A stretch of DNA of 17,455 bases, from positions 1 to 17,455 of the forward strand of contig JAEZLF010000073.1 of NCBI GenBank assembly GCA_023435925.1, given 5' to 3'. Below are positions 7,385 through 14,399 of the stretch, in pieces; position 1 is the stretch's first letter, and the number at the start of each line of letters is the position of its first letter. The notes under the pieces were generated by a model that saw only the letters and a program-made list of their open reading frames with translations, had not been told where the DNA came from and made no database searches. Position numbers and translations under genes: made by a program. Origin of the DNA: Bacillota bacterium (GTDB lineage: Bacteria; Bacillota; Clostridia; Acetivibrionales; DTU013).

Positions 7385-10312
7385 ATGATTTGTCAGAATT
7401 GTGGTAAAGACTTGTTGGATGACGCGAAGTTTTGCAGTAATTGCGGTAAACCTGTATCGGAGGAAGAAAGTGTCTGGACGATGTTCGATTCACAAGATGA
7501 GGATGACTGGGGAGCTTCGGATGATGAGTCACATAAACGAGCGCTCGAGAAAGAATACCAGTCAAAACTGAAATCAGAGCTGCATCAGGTATTTAATATC
7601 TATGGTGATGCTATCGAAGACGATGAACCTACCGATGAAGATACGGATGGCGATGAAGATACAGATAACAATGAGGATAAGGACGCCAATGAAAATCCGG
7701 ATACCAATGATGATTCTGATACCAACGAAGACACGGATGCAGAAGAAGATGACACTGATGATTCCTGTGAACCGTACAGAATCCTGAATTATCACGTTGA
7801 ATCGGGTATTCTTGCAATTATGGACCAGGACGGGAATGAAATCTTTTCCGCTGAGTGCGATATGCCCGGAAGAGAAGAAATATCCGACTATGAGATCGGA
7901 GTCGTAAAAACGTATTATTACATACCAGATTTCATAATTTACAAAAATGGAACCTGGAAGATCTTTGATCTGAAAAAAGGGGAGCACTATGCTGTCAGAG
8001 CAGTTTGGGTCGATAAAACAAGCAGAATGATATCCGAGTTTGATTCTATAGAAATCATGCCAGGCGCGATTCTCTATAGCTCGGAAGGTAAATTCGGCTT
8101 ATTGTCCAAAAGGGAATTGAATGAGACTTCGGGAGAGGATGAGGATAGAAATGCATCGGAAGAAGGAGTAGACGCAGTCGGAGAGGAAGCGCACGAAAAG
8201 GAATATGAACTGATTCCTGTGGCTAACTGTGTTTATGATAGCATAGAAAAAGTAATAAACGGCGTATTTGCATATTATAGCGGTTATTTTAAAGCAGTCC
8301 TGGATGGGGGTGTCTATATTATCAGTGCGCAATTTGGGGTTATAGCCCACATAGAGAATGAGAATGAAGAGGACGATGAAACGGATGCCGTCATCTACAT
8401 TGCGGCCGGTTCCCAAAACTCTCTGCATGTGGCTTCAAACGGGGATTATAATATATATGAATGGTCGGATATCTCGGACTGCTATGGCGATACAATAAGT
8501 GATTACTGTCTGATGGACCCTACGGTAGAATACCGTATTGAGAAATGTGTAGATGAAAAAAGAGGTTTGTTTATCGTATCCAAAACTAATTTTGCCGGAA
8601 CGATCCATAGTAGAAAAACGGTATACGGAGTAATGAGAAATACACAAGTATTATTTGATATTGAAAACGATTGGATCGAGGCAGTGCAGCACACCTCGGA
8701 TACGTACCTGTTCATCGTGCGCAGCAATGGAAACTATGGTGTTTATTCGGAACATAAAGAAGCGGTGATTCCTCAACGTTTTACCTGTATAACACCTGAA
8801 GCTGAAAGCGGCTCAATGGATACCTCAAAAGATATAAAGAAGCTGACAGCGGAAGATGAGTCTGATATGGAATGGGGAGGAATGTATCAGGACGAACGAA
8901 AGAGCAATACATTTGTTGCATGCAATTTTGATAAAAAGCTGCTGGTTACTGTCAAAAACAAAGGAAGGTATATGCCGGACGGATACCCGTGGGAAGTGGA
9001 ATATAAAGAAATTAAGGATTCGGTGAATGAAGCTGCTTTGCCTGCAGAGAGGGAAAGGCCTCCGGTTGCACGTACGGAAGACGATGAGGGTGCGGAATAT
9101 TTCTTCAGATACTGTGATTTTGAGGATGAATCAAAACCGGGAAAATACCGGTTTGTCAGAGAAGAGCTTAAAATTTATAAGGATGAAGAAGTGTTATCTT
9201 CGGATACGGAAGATGACGAACTGGTTTTCGGAAGCGTTAAATGGTTGGACAGGGATTTAACGGAAGCTACAGGAGAGTCGGATCAGGACATTATATTTGG
9301 CGGGCATATTGCGATCTTTAAGGAAGAGGAACAGTGGGAAATATATGACATGTCTGCTGAGGAGTACCTTTACCCGGAAAAGAACTTTTTGGAGATTTTA
9401 CAATATGGAAAAGTATTGATCTATTCGGAGAAAAAGGAATCCGGCGAAAAGCTGTTTGGAATAGCTTATTATTGCTCTGAAACAGAAAGCATTCAGTTGG
9501 TCACCGAATCCAAATATATGTATCTGGAGGCAAAAGCGCTAAATCGTCCTGCATACATCGTCGTACGCGGTAAATTGGAATTATACGAAAACCATTTCAT
9601 CGGCAAAAAGGGAATCTATGCTACGGACAGAGGCTGTTTGAATGAAATAAGCGGTTATATCGGCGATATATTCCATATGGAATTATTCGGTACTGCGCTG
9701 CATATCGGATTTACTAAGAACCGTACAAATTATTTTTATACCGTGCTGGATAAAGGCGACAAGGTGTTTGAGACGAGGTACAGCTTTAAACTGATTCAAT
9801 ACTGCAAGGAGGAGTCAGAAAACTACAGATATATTTTCTGGTGCATGGATGAGGATAAAAATCTGAAAAGGATACGTTACGGAAAAGCCGAAGAATACGG
9901 CAAGTATGTAGAAAGGACCGGTGAAGTCGGAAAGCTGCCTGGGAGGGAAGGAAAGATCATCATTCAACGGGACGGATTTGTGGGTATGGTCAATCTATAC
10001 GGTGAAATACTCATACCCTTCCGCTTTGCAGGTATATCGGGAGCAAAGTTGCGCCCGGATACGGAGTTCATTCTGGATGATTTCGGGAAAAGAGGTTTCG
10101 CGGTGGTTGGTGAAAAGGCCGATTACATAATTCCGTGTGATTACGAAAGCATCGAACAGGTAAAGGGCTCCGATGTTGTTTCCGATATCGGCGAGGAAGA
10201 TATCATTATACCGATTAACTGGATGGCTGATTATTTGAGAGTAAAGAAGATGGGACGATATGCTTACTATAATATGAAGGGCGAGTTGGCTATCCACTTC
10301 AGAAAGCTTTAG
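7385..10312 (+). CDS. Zinc-ribbon, acidic-linker and WG-like repeat protein (975 aa)
   Basis: The N-terminus is a compact zinc ribbon with CQNC (Cys3, Cys6) and CSNC (Cys17, Cys20). A charged segment and an almost pure Asp/Glu/Thr/Asn tract (about 79-127) follow, encoded by degenerate GAT-rich repeats at 7619-7765. From residue ~130 to the end the protein consists of beta-rich modules resembling WG repeats, such as SNGNYGVYSEHKEAVIPQRF, GFVGMVNLYGEILIPFRF and MGRYAYYNMKGELAIHF. Such repeats usually build extended or propeller-like binding surfaces. No signal peptide, membrane helix or catalytic motif is seen. The start has an excellent AGGAGG at the right spacing. It is the largest member of the cassette and is probably a scaffold or receptor; the function is unknown. 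Confidence 0.85.
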   Translation: MICQNCGKDLLDDAKFCSNCGKPVSEEESVWTMFDSQDEDDWGASDDESHKRALEKEYQSKLKSELHQVFNIYGDAIEDDEPTDEDTDGDEDTDNNEDKDANENPDTNDDSDTNEDTDAEEDDTDDSCEPYRILNYHVESGILAIMDQDGNEIFSAECDMPGREEISDYEIGVVKTYYYIPDFIIYKNGTWKIFDLKKGEHYAVRAVWVDKTSRMISEFDSIEIMPGAILYSSEGKFGLLSKRELNETSGEDEDRNASEEGVDAVGEEAHEKEYELIPVANCVYDSIEKVINGVFAYYSGYFKAVLDGGVYIISAQFGVIAHIENENEEDDETDAVIYIAAGSQNSLHVASNGDYNIYEWSDISDCYGDTISDYCLMDPTVEYRIEKCVDEKRGLFIVSKTNFAGTIHSRKTVYGVMRNTQVLFDIENDWIEAVQHTSDTYLFIVRSNGNYGVYSEHKEAVIPQRFTCITPEAESGSMDTSKDIKKLTAEDESDMEWGGMYQDERKSNTFVACNFDKKLLVTVKNKGRYMPDGYPWEVEYKEIKDSVNEAALPAERERPPVARTEDDEGAEYFFRYCDFEDESKPGKYRFVREELKIYKDEEVLSSDTEDDELVFGSVKWLDRDLTEATGESDQDIIFGGHIAIFKEEEQWEIYDMSAEEYLYPEKNFLEILQYGKVLIYSEKKESGEKLFGIAYYCSETESIQLVTESKYMYLEAKALNRPAYIVVRGKLELYENHFIGKKGIYATDRGCLNEISGYIGDIFHMELFGTALHIGFTKNRTNYFYTVLDKGDKVFETRYSFKLIQYCKEESENYRYIFWCMDEDKNLKRIRYGKAEEYGKYVERTGEVGKLPGREGKIIIQRDGFVGMVNLYGEILIPFRFAGISGAKLRPDTEFILDDFGKRGFAVVGEKADYIIPCDYESIEQVKGSDVVSDIGEEDIIIPINWMADYLRVKKMGRYAYYNMKGELAIHFRKL

Positions 10313-10329
10313 TTTTAGAGGGATAGATG

Positions 10330-10420
10330 TTACATTACATAATAGCAGATGCGGATTACGGTATACAATAGCAGATACACGAACAATAATAGGTACAAAA
10401 TAAACAATTGCTGGTACATG
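10330..10420. repeat. Degenerate AATAGCAGAT-like repeats between cassette genes 3 and 4
   Basis: The 122-bp gap contains related units AATAGCAGATGC, AATAGCAGATAC, AATAATAGGTAC and a weaker CAATTGCTGGTAC. Spacings of about 18-26 bp are irregular. No ORF or terminator is visible, so the genes on either side may still be co-transcribed. Confidence 0.4.
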
Positions 10421-10434
10421 GGAGGTTGTTGAGC

Positions 10435-10770
10435 ATGCCCCGGATACATGTGGTAGACCGTTTTTTGAATGAAACTCTGGCTTATCGGAGCGAGGAGGAA
10501 ATTGAACTCCACAGAATCATAGAATATAAAAAAATTAATGACGATGACAGCTCCAATGATCTGGAAGCTATAGTAAAGCTGGATAACGGCGTGGTTTTAC
10601 GCAAGTATGATAACGGCTTTGATGTTTTTACAGACGAAAAGCGTATTGTTTATGCACCTGTTTACGACGTGGAGACCTGTGAGAAGGAAGGATATTCCAT
10701 GTATGAAGAGGAAGATATGATTGGCTTTGTAAACAGGCACTATGACTATACGGAAACCTTCAGCGAGTAA
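10435..10770 (+). CDS. Hypothetical protein, fourth gene of the cassette (111 aa)
   Basis: No family is recognised. It is a small soluble acidic protein beginning MPRIHVVDRFLNETLAY. The middle part (AIVKLDNGVVLRKYDNGFDVFTDEKRIVYAP) reads as short beta strands with Gly turns, similar in texture to the WG-like modules of the preceding protein. The chosen ATG at 10435 lies 9 nt after GGGAGG. A TTG at 10408 would add nine residues but precedes the ribosome binding site. The stop codon TAA shares its last A with the first base of the 42-bp hairpin repeat, so the repeat may have defined the present C-terminus. Confidence 0.75.
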   Translation: MPRIHVVDRFLNETLAYRSEEEIELHRIIEYKKINDDDSSNDLEAIVKLDNGVVLRKYDNGFDVFTDEKRIVYAPVYDVETCEKEGYSMYEEEDMIGFVNRHYDYTETFSE

Positions 10771-10834
10771 TTTTGCCCGCAGCGAGGGGGTATGGGGGCT
10801 TGCCCCCATTGGAAAAAGAATAGGAGCGGATAAA
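10770..10834 (+). repeat. Hairpin repeat before the fifth cassette gene, copy 2
   Basis: This is the partner of the copy at 6319, differing at one base over 42 bp. The stem ATGGGGG/CCCCCAT (10792-10798 with 10803-10809, loop CTTG) is fully Watson-Crick here and ends 25 nt before the ATG at 10835. It fills the whole gap between genes 4 and 5. Confidence 0.8.
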
Positions 10835-12715
10835 ATGGCATGGGATAATGAGGACAATAACTGTTTTTCATTGTACATATATAAAAGTCCATGTCCCCAG
10901 TGTAATGGCGATATGGTCATGATCTACGAGCCCTATGAGGAAAAAAGCGGAACCCGGATATGCGGACATGTTTGCGTCGAGTGCGGCTATGCACGAAGGA
11001 TCGACAGCCAGATGTTTTTCCCACTGTATACGGGTAAATACAAAAGGGATGAATGGGTTGTAGATGAAGACGACTTGTATGATTTTCATAAGGACGCACA
11101 GGCTATTATCAGAAATATGAAGTCGGGGCGTTATTTTAAGCTGCCCCGGCAAAGGGCTCCGCAGCCCCAAAAGCCCTCCAGAACCACAACGGCGATGAGG
11201 ACACAGCCTCAACGGCCATCTCAGCCTCAACGGCCATCTCAGCCCCAACGGTCGTCACAGCCCCAATGGCCGTCGCAAAATCAGAGGTCTTCACAGAATC
11301 CATGGCAGGAACAAAGCCGCTGGAATGCTCAAAGCCGCCAGAATGATCAGAGCAGGCAAAGCCAACCTGGCATAAGTCGCAGTTCCTTTGCCCGACAAAG
11401 CGGATATCAGGGGGGAAGCCAGGAAGCCTATGCTAATCCGCTGCCGGTTGTAAGATCCTTTATCTTTGAGCAGGATGTCGATGCGTTATTTAAAAGCGGT
11501 GATTATTATAACACTGCAAAGGAATACATTGGGAAAATCAAGGCCGGATATCAATTGGAAAGCCACGAATTATTCCAGTATGCATACTCTCTTGATGAGC
11601 TGAAAATGTATAAGGAAGCCATTGCCGCATGGTCCGAATATATGGAAAGGTTCCCCAAAAGCAGCAATATTGCTGTCGTTTATCACAATCGTGGTGTTGC
11701 CTATGCCAGCATCAACGATTTAGACCGTTCCACCGCAGACTACAGGAAAGCAATTTCCCTTGGTTATAGCGATTCGGAAAAGCTCATGCGGATTATAAAC
11801 GGGAGGGAAGCCCAGAAGCGTTTGGATCAGGCGAAAAGGCAATATGATGCGGGGAATTATTCAGCTGCGCTTCAAGGGTATGAGGCTGTTCACAGCGATA
11901 GCTATGATCTGACGAACCATTGGTTTGAATTTGGTTTTTGTCTTGCCGAGGCGGAAAGGACAAAGGATGCCATATCGGCGTATACCAGATATATCAGTCT
12001 GAAGCCGGATTCTTCGGTCACTTATTATAACAGAGGACTTTTATATAAAAAGATCGGTGAGTATAAAAAATACAATGAGGACTATTTGAACTCTTTTTAC
12101 AGAGAAAAAGATGAGAGTGAGAAAACGAAAATCTTAAATTCGCTGTATGCAACGAATAAAGCAAATAAGGACATCACTTTGTTTGAAGCGGTTCTGACGG
12201 AAAAACGCCGGCGGAATGAAGCTGACGAAGTGGATGCGGGAAAGTTTTTCATGGCTCTGGGATATCATCAAAAAGCCATTAACTGCTTATCTCGGTCGGG
12301 CACTCGTGAGAGTCAGGAGCTGCTGCTGCGCTGTAAAGTGGATTATGCGCTGGCACGGAAAGCATACAGGGAAGCTTTTGACTATATCTGCGGCAGCACG
12401 CAGGTCTGGGATTCACAGCTTTGTCAGCGGGTGTTCAATGGAATGATTGAGGGACAAAGTGATGGCAGGAAGAGGGAAATTGTCCGGGAAGCAATGGAAT
12501 CGGCGATATTCAGCAGGCTGGACATCGTTAAAAGGCTGTATGAGGAGTATACGAAAGAGGATGTACGCAGCGAAGAGGATAAATGTAACGGAGATTCAGG
12601 ACAATACAAAACCGGTCAAAAGGACGAATTTGATGTAATGGACCGGCAGGAGGCTGTCGAAAATGAGAGGCAGAATGCGTGGGATGAAGAGGATGAATTA
12701 TTTTTAATCATGTAG
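10835..12715 (+). CDS. Zinc-ribbon, Gln/Pro-linker and TPR-repeat protein (626 aa)
   Basis: An N-terminal zinc ribbon is formed by CPQC (Cys20, Cys23) and CVEC (Cys47, Cys50). A low-complexity Gln/Pro/Arg/Ser linker (about 105-195) follows, including five QPQRPS-type hexapeptides. From about 210 onward there are helical TPR-like repeats, such as AIAAWSEYMERFPKSS, YHNRGVAYASINDLDRSTADYRKAI and AISAYTRYISLKPDSSVTYYNRGLLYKKIGEYKKY. The tail is acidic and ends in LFLIM. No catalytic motif or membrane segment is seen. The ATG at 10835 follows GGAGCGG by 8 nt. The frame is open for 31 codons more, but that part runs through the hairpin repeat and into the previous gene. The layout echoes that of the 975-aa protein, suggesting a shared assembly. 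Confidence 0.85.
   Translation: MAWDNEDNNCFSLYIYKSPCPQCNGDMVMIYEPYEEKSGTRICGHVCVECGYARRIDSQMFFPLYTGKYKRDEWVVDEDDLYDFHKDAQAIIRNMKSGRYFKLPRQRAPQPQKPSRTTTAMRTQPQRPSQPQRPSQPQRSSQPQWPSQNQRSSQNPWQEQSRWNAQSRQNDQSRQSQPGISRSSFARQSGYQGGSQEAYANPLPVVRSFIFEQDVDALFKSGDYYNTAKEYIGKIKAGYQLESHELFQYAYSLDELKMYKEAIAAWSEYMERFPKSSNIAVVYHNRGVAYASINDLDRSTADYRKAISLGYSDSEKLMRIINGREAQKRLDQAKRQYDAGNYSAALQGYEAVHSDSYDLTNHWFEFGFCLAEAERTKDAISAYTRYISLKPDSSVTYYNRGLLYKKIGEYKKYNEDYLNSFYREKDESEKTKILNSLYATNKANKDITLFEAVLTEKRRRNEADEVDAGKFFMALGYHQKAINCLSRSGTRESQELLLRCKVDYALARKAYREAFDYICGSTQVWDSQLCQRVFNGMIEGQSDGRKREIVREAMESAIFSRLDIVKRLYEEYTKEDVRSEEDKCNGDSGQYKTGQKDEFDVMDRQEAVENERQNAWDEEDELFLIM
11204..11293 (+). repeat. Five 18-bp tandem repeats inside the TPR-protein gene
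   Basis: Units start at 11204, 11222, 11240, 11258 and 11276. The first two are identical (CAGCCTCAACGGCCATCT) and the rest diverge increasingly. They encode the QPQRPS-type hexapeptides of the linker. In-frame length change by slippage is likely. Confidence 0.85.
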
Positions 12716-12866
12716 GACGATCTGACCTGCTCTGTTTGGTACACATTTGTCTTCTTCCGCCACGCAGGTTCCGTTGACAAAGACATATCGGGATGCCTTC
12801 CGGTGTAGAATCAGGGACTTTGGGCTTTTTGGACAGATGGATTTCTGCGTAATAGTACGCTTCCAA
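12704..12866 (-). pseudogene. C-terminal remnant of a probable N-acyl-D-amino-acid deacylase (D-aminoacylase-type amidohydrolase)
   Basis: On the minus strand, 12790-12704 translates as RYVFVNG followed by TCVAEEDKCVPNRAGQIVLHD and a stop. This matches in pattern the C-terminal strand pair of D-aminoacylase-type amidohydrolases (P-x-G-I-x-YVxVNG ... RxGxVL). The preceding residues, PDSTPEGI, are found only in the next frame (12792 upward), so one extra base near 12791 breaks the frame. Nothing upstream supplies the catalytic domain, and there is no start codon or ribosome binding site. Its stop overlaps the end of the TPR gene by 12 bp. The family assignment rests on a short motif remembered from the family. 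It is probably debris of a gene truncated when the cassette arrived or decayed. Confidence 0.5.
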
Positions 12867-12897
12867 ATTGTTTAAATATTATGCATCAATATTGCTT

Positions 12898-12935
12898 TGG
12901 GATAAGAGAATCATTCTCCTATCCCATTATTTTTT
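12898..12935 (+). terminator. Intrinsic terminator ending the five-gene cassette
   Basis: TGGGATA (12898-12904) pairs with TATCCCA (12920-12926). After one mismatch, GAGAA pairs with TTCTC. TTATTTTTT follows immediately on the plus strand. It lies 182 bp after the stop of the TPR gene. Confidence 0.85.
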
Positions 12936-13014
12936 AACCTCAAGCAATAAGAAATCCCCCACCTCAAAGCTACCATGTACACAATAGTAAGGGAGCAGAT
13001 GGGGGTGATTTACT
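12936..13014. repeat. Structured ~80-bp repeat, right copy
   Basis: This is the partner of 6031-6110, in the same orientation. The outer stem CCCCCACCT (12956-12964) pairs with AGATGGGGG (12997-13005) with one mismatch. The repeat stops at the last base of the HAD gene stop codon, so on the minus strand the hairpin could also end or protect the HAD transcript. The two copies flank the five-gene cassette and its terminator. Confidence 0.7.
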
Positions 13015-13790
13015 CATGCTGTCGGTATGTCGCCGATACCGTTGAGGACCAGTCTTGGGCGGTAGGGGTATCGGCTCATGTTTTCCAAGGTTGTGACACC
13101 GGTCAGCACCAAAATGGGGTCCAGACCGCTTTCAATGCCTGCGATGATATCTGTGTCCATGCGATCGCCGATCATTGCAGTTTCCTCGGAGTGGACACCC
13201 AGCATACGCAAGCCTGTCCGCATCATCAAAGGATTTGGCTTGCCGACATAATAGGCACTCTTGCCTGTTGTGACCTCGATGGGTGAGACCAGTGCACGGC
13301 ATGCAGGAATGAGTCCATGCTCAGAAGGCCCGGTAAGGTCAGTATTGGTACCAATCAGCTTCGCGCCATTATTAATATGCTTCATTGCCCGACAAATACT
13401 GTCATAATTGTAGTTGTTGGTCTCACCGACGACTACATAGTCCGGGTCTACATCGTTGACGGTGATGCCGGAATCATGCAGGGCAGTGTAAAGCCCTGGT
13501 TCACCAATTACATAAGCTGTGCATCCCGGATGCTGACTGCCTAGAAATTTTGCCGTGGCAAGTGCGCTGGTATAAAAATGGCTCTCATCTACATCCAATC
13601 CCATGCGGTGCAGCTTTTGCTGCAGTTCCTTCGGAGACTTTCCGCTTGCATTTGTCAGAAACAAAAACTTTTTATCTTCTCGATATAGCCACTCGACAAA
13701 CTCCTTAACCCCTGGAATCAGGTGATTCCCTTTATATATAACACCGTCCATATCGCATAAAAAACCTTTTTTTGCTCTAAGCTTATCCAT
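13014..13790 (-). CDS. HAD-IIA family phosphatase (NagD-like)
   Basis: This is a haloacid-dehalogenase superfamily hydrolase of subclass IIA, the NagD / p-nitrophenylphosphatase / AraL group, which dephosphorylates small phosphometabolites such as nucleotides or sugar phosphates. In 258 residues (family about 250-260) it has motif I DMDG with nucleophile Asp13 and acid/base Asp15, motif II LTN (45-47), a cap domain between, motif III Lys184 in YVGKPNP and motif IV IGDRMDTDI (Asp209, Asp212). I choose the ATG at 13790. The open frame extends 24 codons upstream, but that part contains a good promoter, and GAGGG lies 4 nt before this ATG. The actual substrate cannot be read from sequence. Confidence 0.9.
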   Translation of the reverse strand: MDKLRAKKGFLCDMDGVIYKGNHLIPGVKEFVEWLYREDKKFLFLTNASGKSPKELQQKLHRMGLDVDESHFYTSALATAKFLGSQHPGCTAYVIGEPGLYTALHDSGITVNDVDPDYVVVGETNNYNYDSICRAMKHINNGAKLIGTNTDLTGPSEHGLIPACRALVSPIEVTTGKSAYYVGKPNPLMMRTGLRMLGVHSEETAMIGDRMDTDIIAGIESGLDPILVLTGVTTLENMSRYPYRPRLVLNGIGDIPTA

Positions 13791-13826
13791 AGATCCCTCA
13801 TATATTCTGTTAGTTTTATTATCAAT

Positions 13827-13855
13827 ATCATAACCGACTTGTGGGAAATCTGCAA
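13827..13855 (-). promoter_or_regulatory. Sigma-A promoter of the HAD phosphatase gene
   Basis: On the minus strand, TTGCAG (13850-13855) and TATGAT (13827-13832) are separated by 17 bp. The predicted start near 13820 leaves a 30-nt leader with GAGGG before the ATG at 13790. The site falls inside the upstream extension of the frame, which argues for the shorter protein. Confidence 0.7.
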
Positions 13856-13968
13856 TCAGCATTATTTGCAGAAGGTCCGCGGAATAGCCGAATAATCTGA
13901 CATCTAAAATGAAATAGTATATTCATTAAAGCATTAAAACAGAAATGCGAAGAAAGGAGCTGTATCGA

Positions 13969-14121
13969 ATGGCGAAAGCGGGAATGAGAAGACCGGATCC
14001 CAAGGATCCCCATGGTACGGAAAGCAACCGAAAAACACACATACCAAAAAATACAGTACCGCCGGTCCCGGAAATTCAAGGTAAGGCAAAGACAGGTAAG
14101 GATAAGGCAGGACCTACTTAA
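13969..14121 (+). CDS. Small basic Pro-rich protein (50 aa)
   Basis: The frame encodes 50 residues beginning MAKAGMRRPDPKDPHGTESN and continues with Lys- and Pro-rich sequence that includes VPPVPEIQGKAK. It has a strong AAGGAG 9 nt before the ATG, which supports real translation despite the size. The composition is basic, polar and without hydrophobic core, so the protein is probably unstructured alone or binds nucleic acid or protein. I have an impression of similar short proteins being widespread in Clostridia, but I cannot name the family. It is the first of three co-directional genes ending with an HD-domain protein, and it diverges from the HAD gene. Confidence 0.75.
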   Translation: MAKAGMRRPDPKDPHGTESNRKTHIPKNTVPPVPEIQGKAKTGKDKAGPT

Positions 14122-14145
14122 GAACGTGTTCATTAGCATAAAGGT

Positions 14146-14247
14146 GAGCTAGTTTGCAGTATAAAGGAGTCGGTTCATAGTAAAGTAAAAAATAGGCTAG
14201 TTTGCAGTAGAGTACAAAAGAGCCAATTTTCAGTAAAATTATAAGGA
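14146..14247 (+). repeat. Degenerate GAGCTAGTTTGCAGTA-like repeats between two small genes
   Basis: Four related units begin near 14146, 14167, 14194 and 14220 (spacings 21, 27 and 26). The best-conserved pair shares GCTAGTTTGCAGTA. The last runs into the ribosome binding site of the 47-aa gene. No terminator is seen here. Confidence 0.5.
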
Positions 14248-14255
14248 GCACTTTT

Positions 14256-14399
14256 ATGGGTAAAGAGAATAAAAAGAGAAGCACAAGTAATGGTAAAAAA
14301 GAGGATGGAAAATTCCGTTCAAGGAATATCAAGCATGATCCTCAGGCGGAAAGTGCACGGGCGGTATTCGGAATCAATGAAGGTGAAATCAAAAAATGA
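14256..14399 (+). CDS. Small basic protein (47 aa), possibly of the clostridial CPC_1213 type
   Basis: The 47 residues start with a Lys/Asn/Ser-rich, very basic N-terminus (MGKENKKRSTSNGKKEDGKF). A better ordered tail follows, HDPQAESARAVFGINEGEIKK, which reads like a short helix pair. AAGGAG lies 7 nt before the ATG. Its stop overlaps the start of the HD-domain gene (ATGA), a strong sign that both are translated from one message. The tail recalls small clostridial proteins annotated as the CPC_1213 family, but this is from memory and not certain. The function is unknown. Confidence 0.75.
   Translation: MGKENKKRSTSNGKKEDGKFRSRNIKHDPQAESARAVFGINEGEIKK

Noticed and set aside
7574..7987. Long minus-strand ORF opposite the acidic tract of the 975-aa protein
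   Set aside because: It is a shadow of GAT-rich coding repeats; the plus-strand protein has a zinc ribbon and a strong ribosome binding site.
10742..10834. Extra 31 codons in frame upstream of the TPR protein start
   Set aside because: They run through the hairpin repeat and the end of the preceding gene and lack a ribosome binding site; the ATG at 10835 has GGAGCGG 8 nt before it.
13791..13862. 24-codon upstream extension of the HAD phosphatase
   Set aside because: It contains a well-spaced promoter and its own ATG has no good ribosome binding site; family members start close to the DMDG motif.
13828..14139. Minus-strand ORF opposite the 50-aa gene
   Set aside because: It has no ribosome binding site and overlaps a plus-strand small gene with a strong one, as well as the HAD promoter region.
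14146..14247. Short CRISPR-like array
   Set aside because: Units are degenerate, spacings are irregular, and there are no cas genes nearby.
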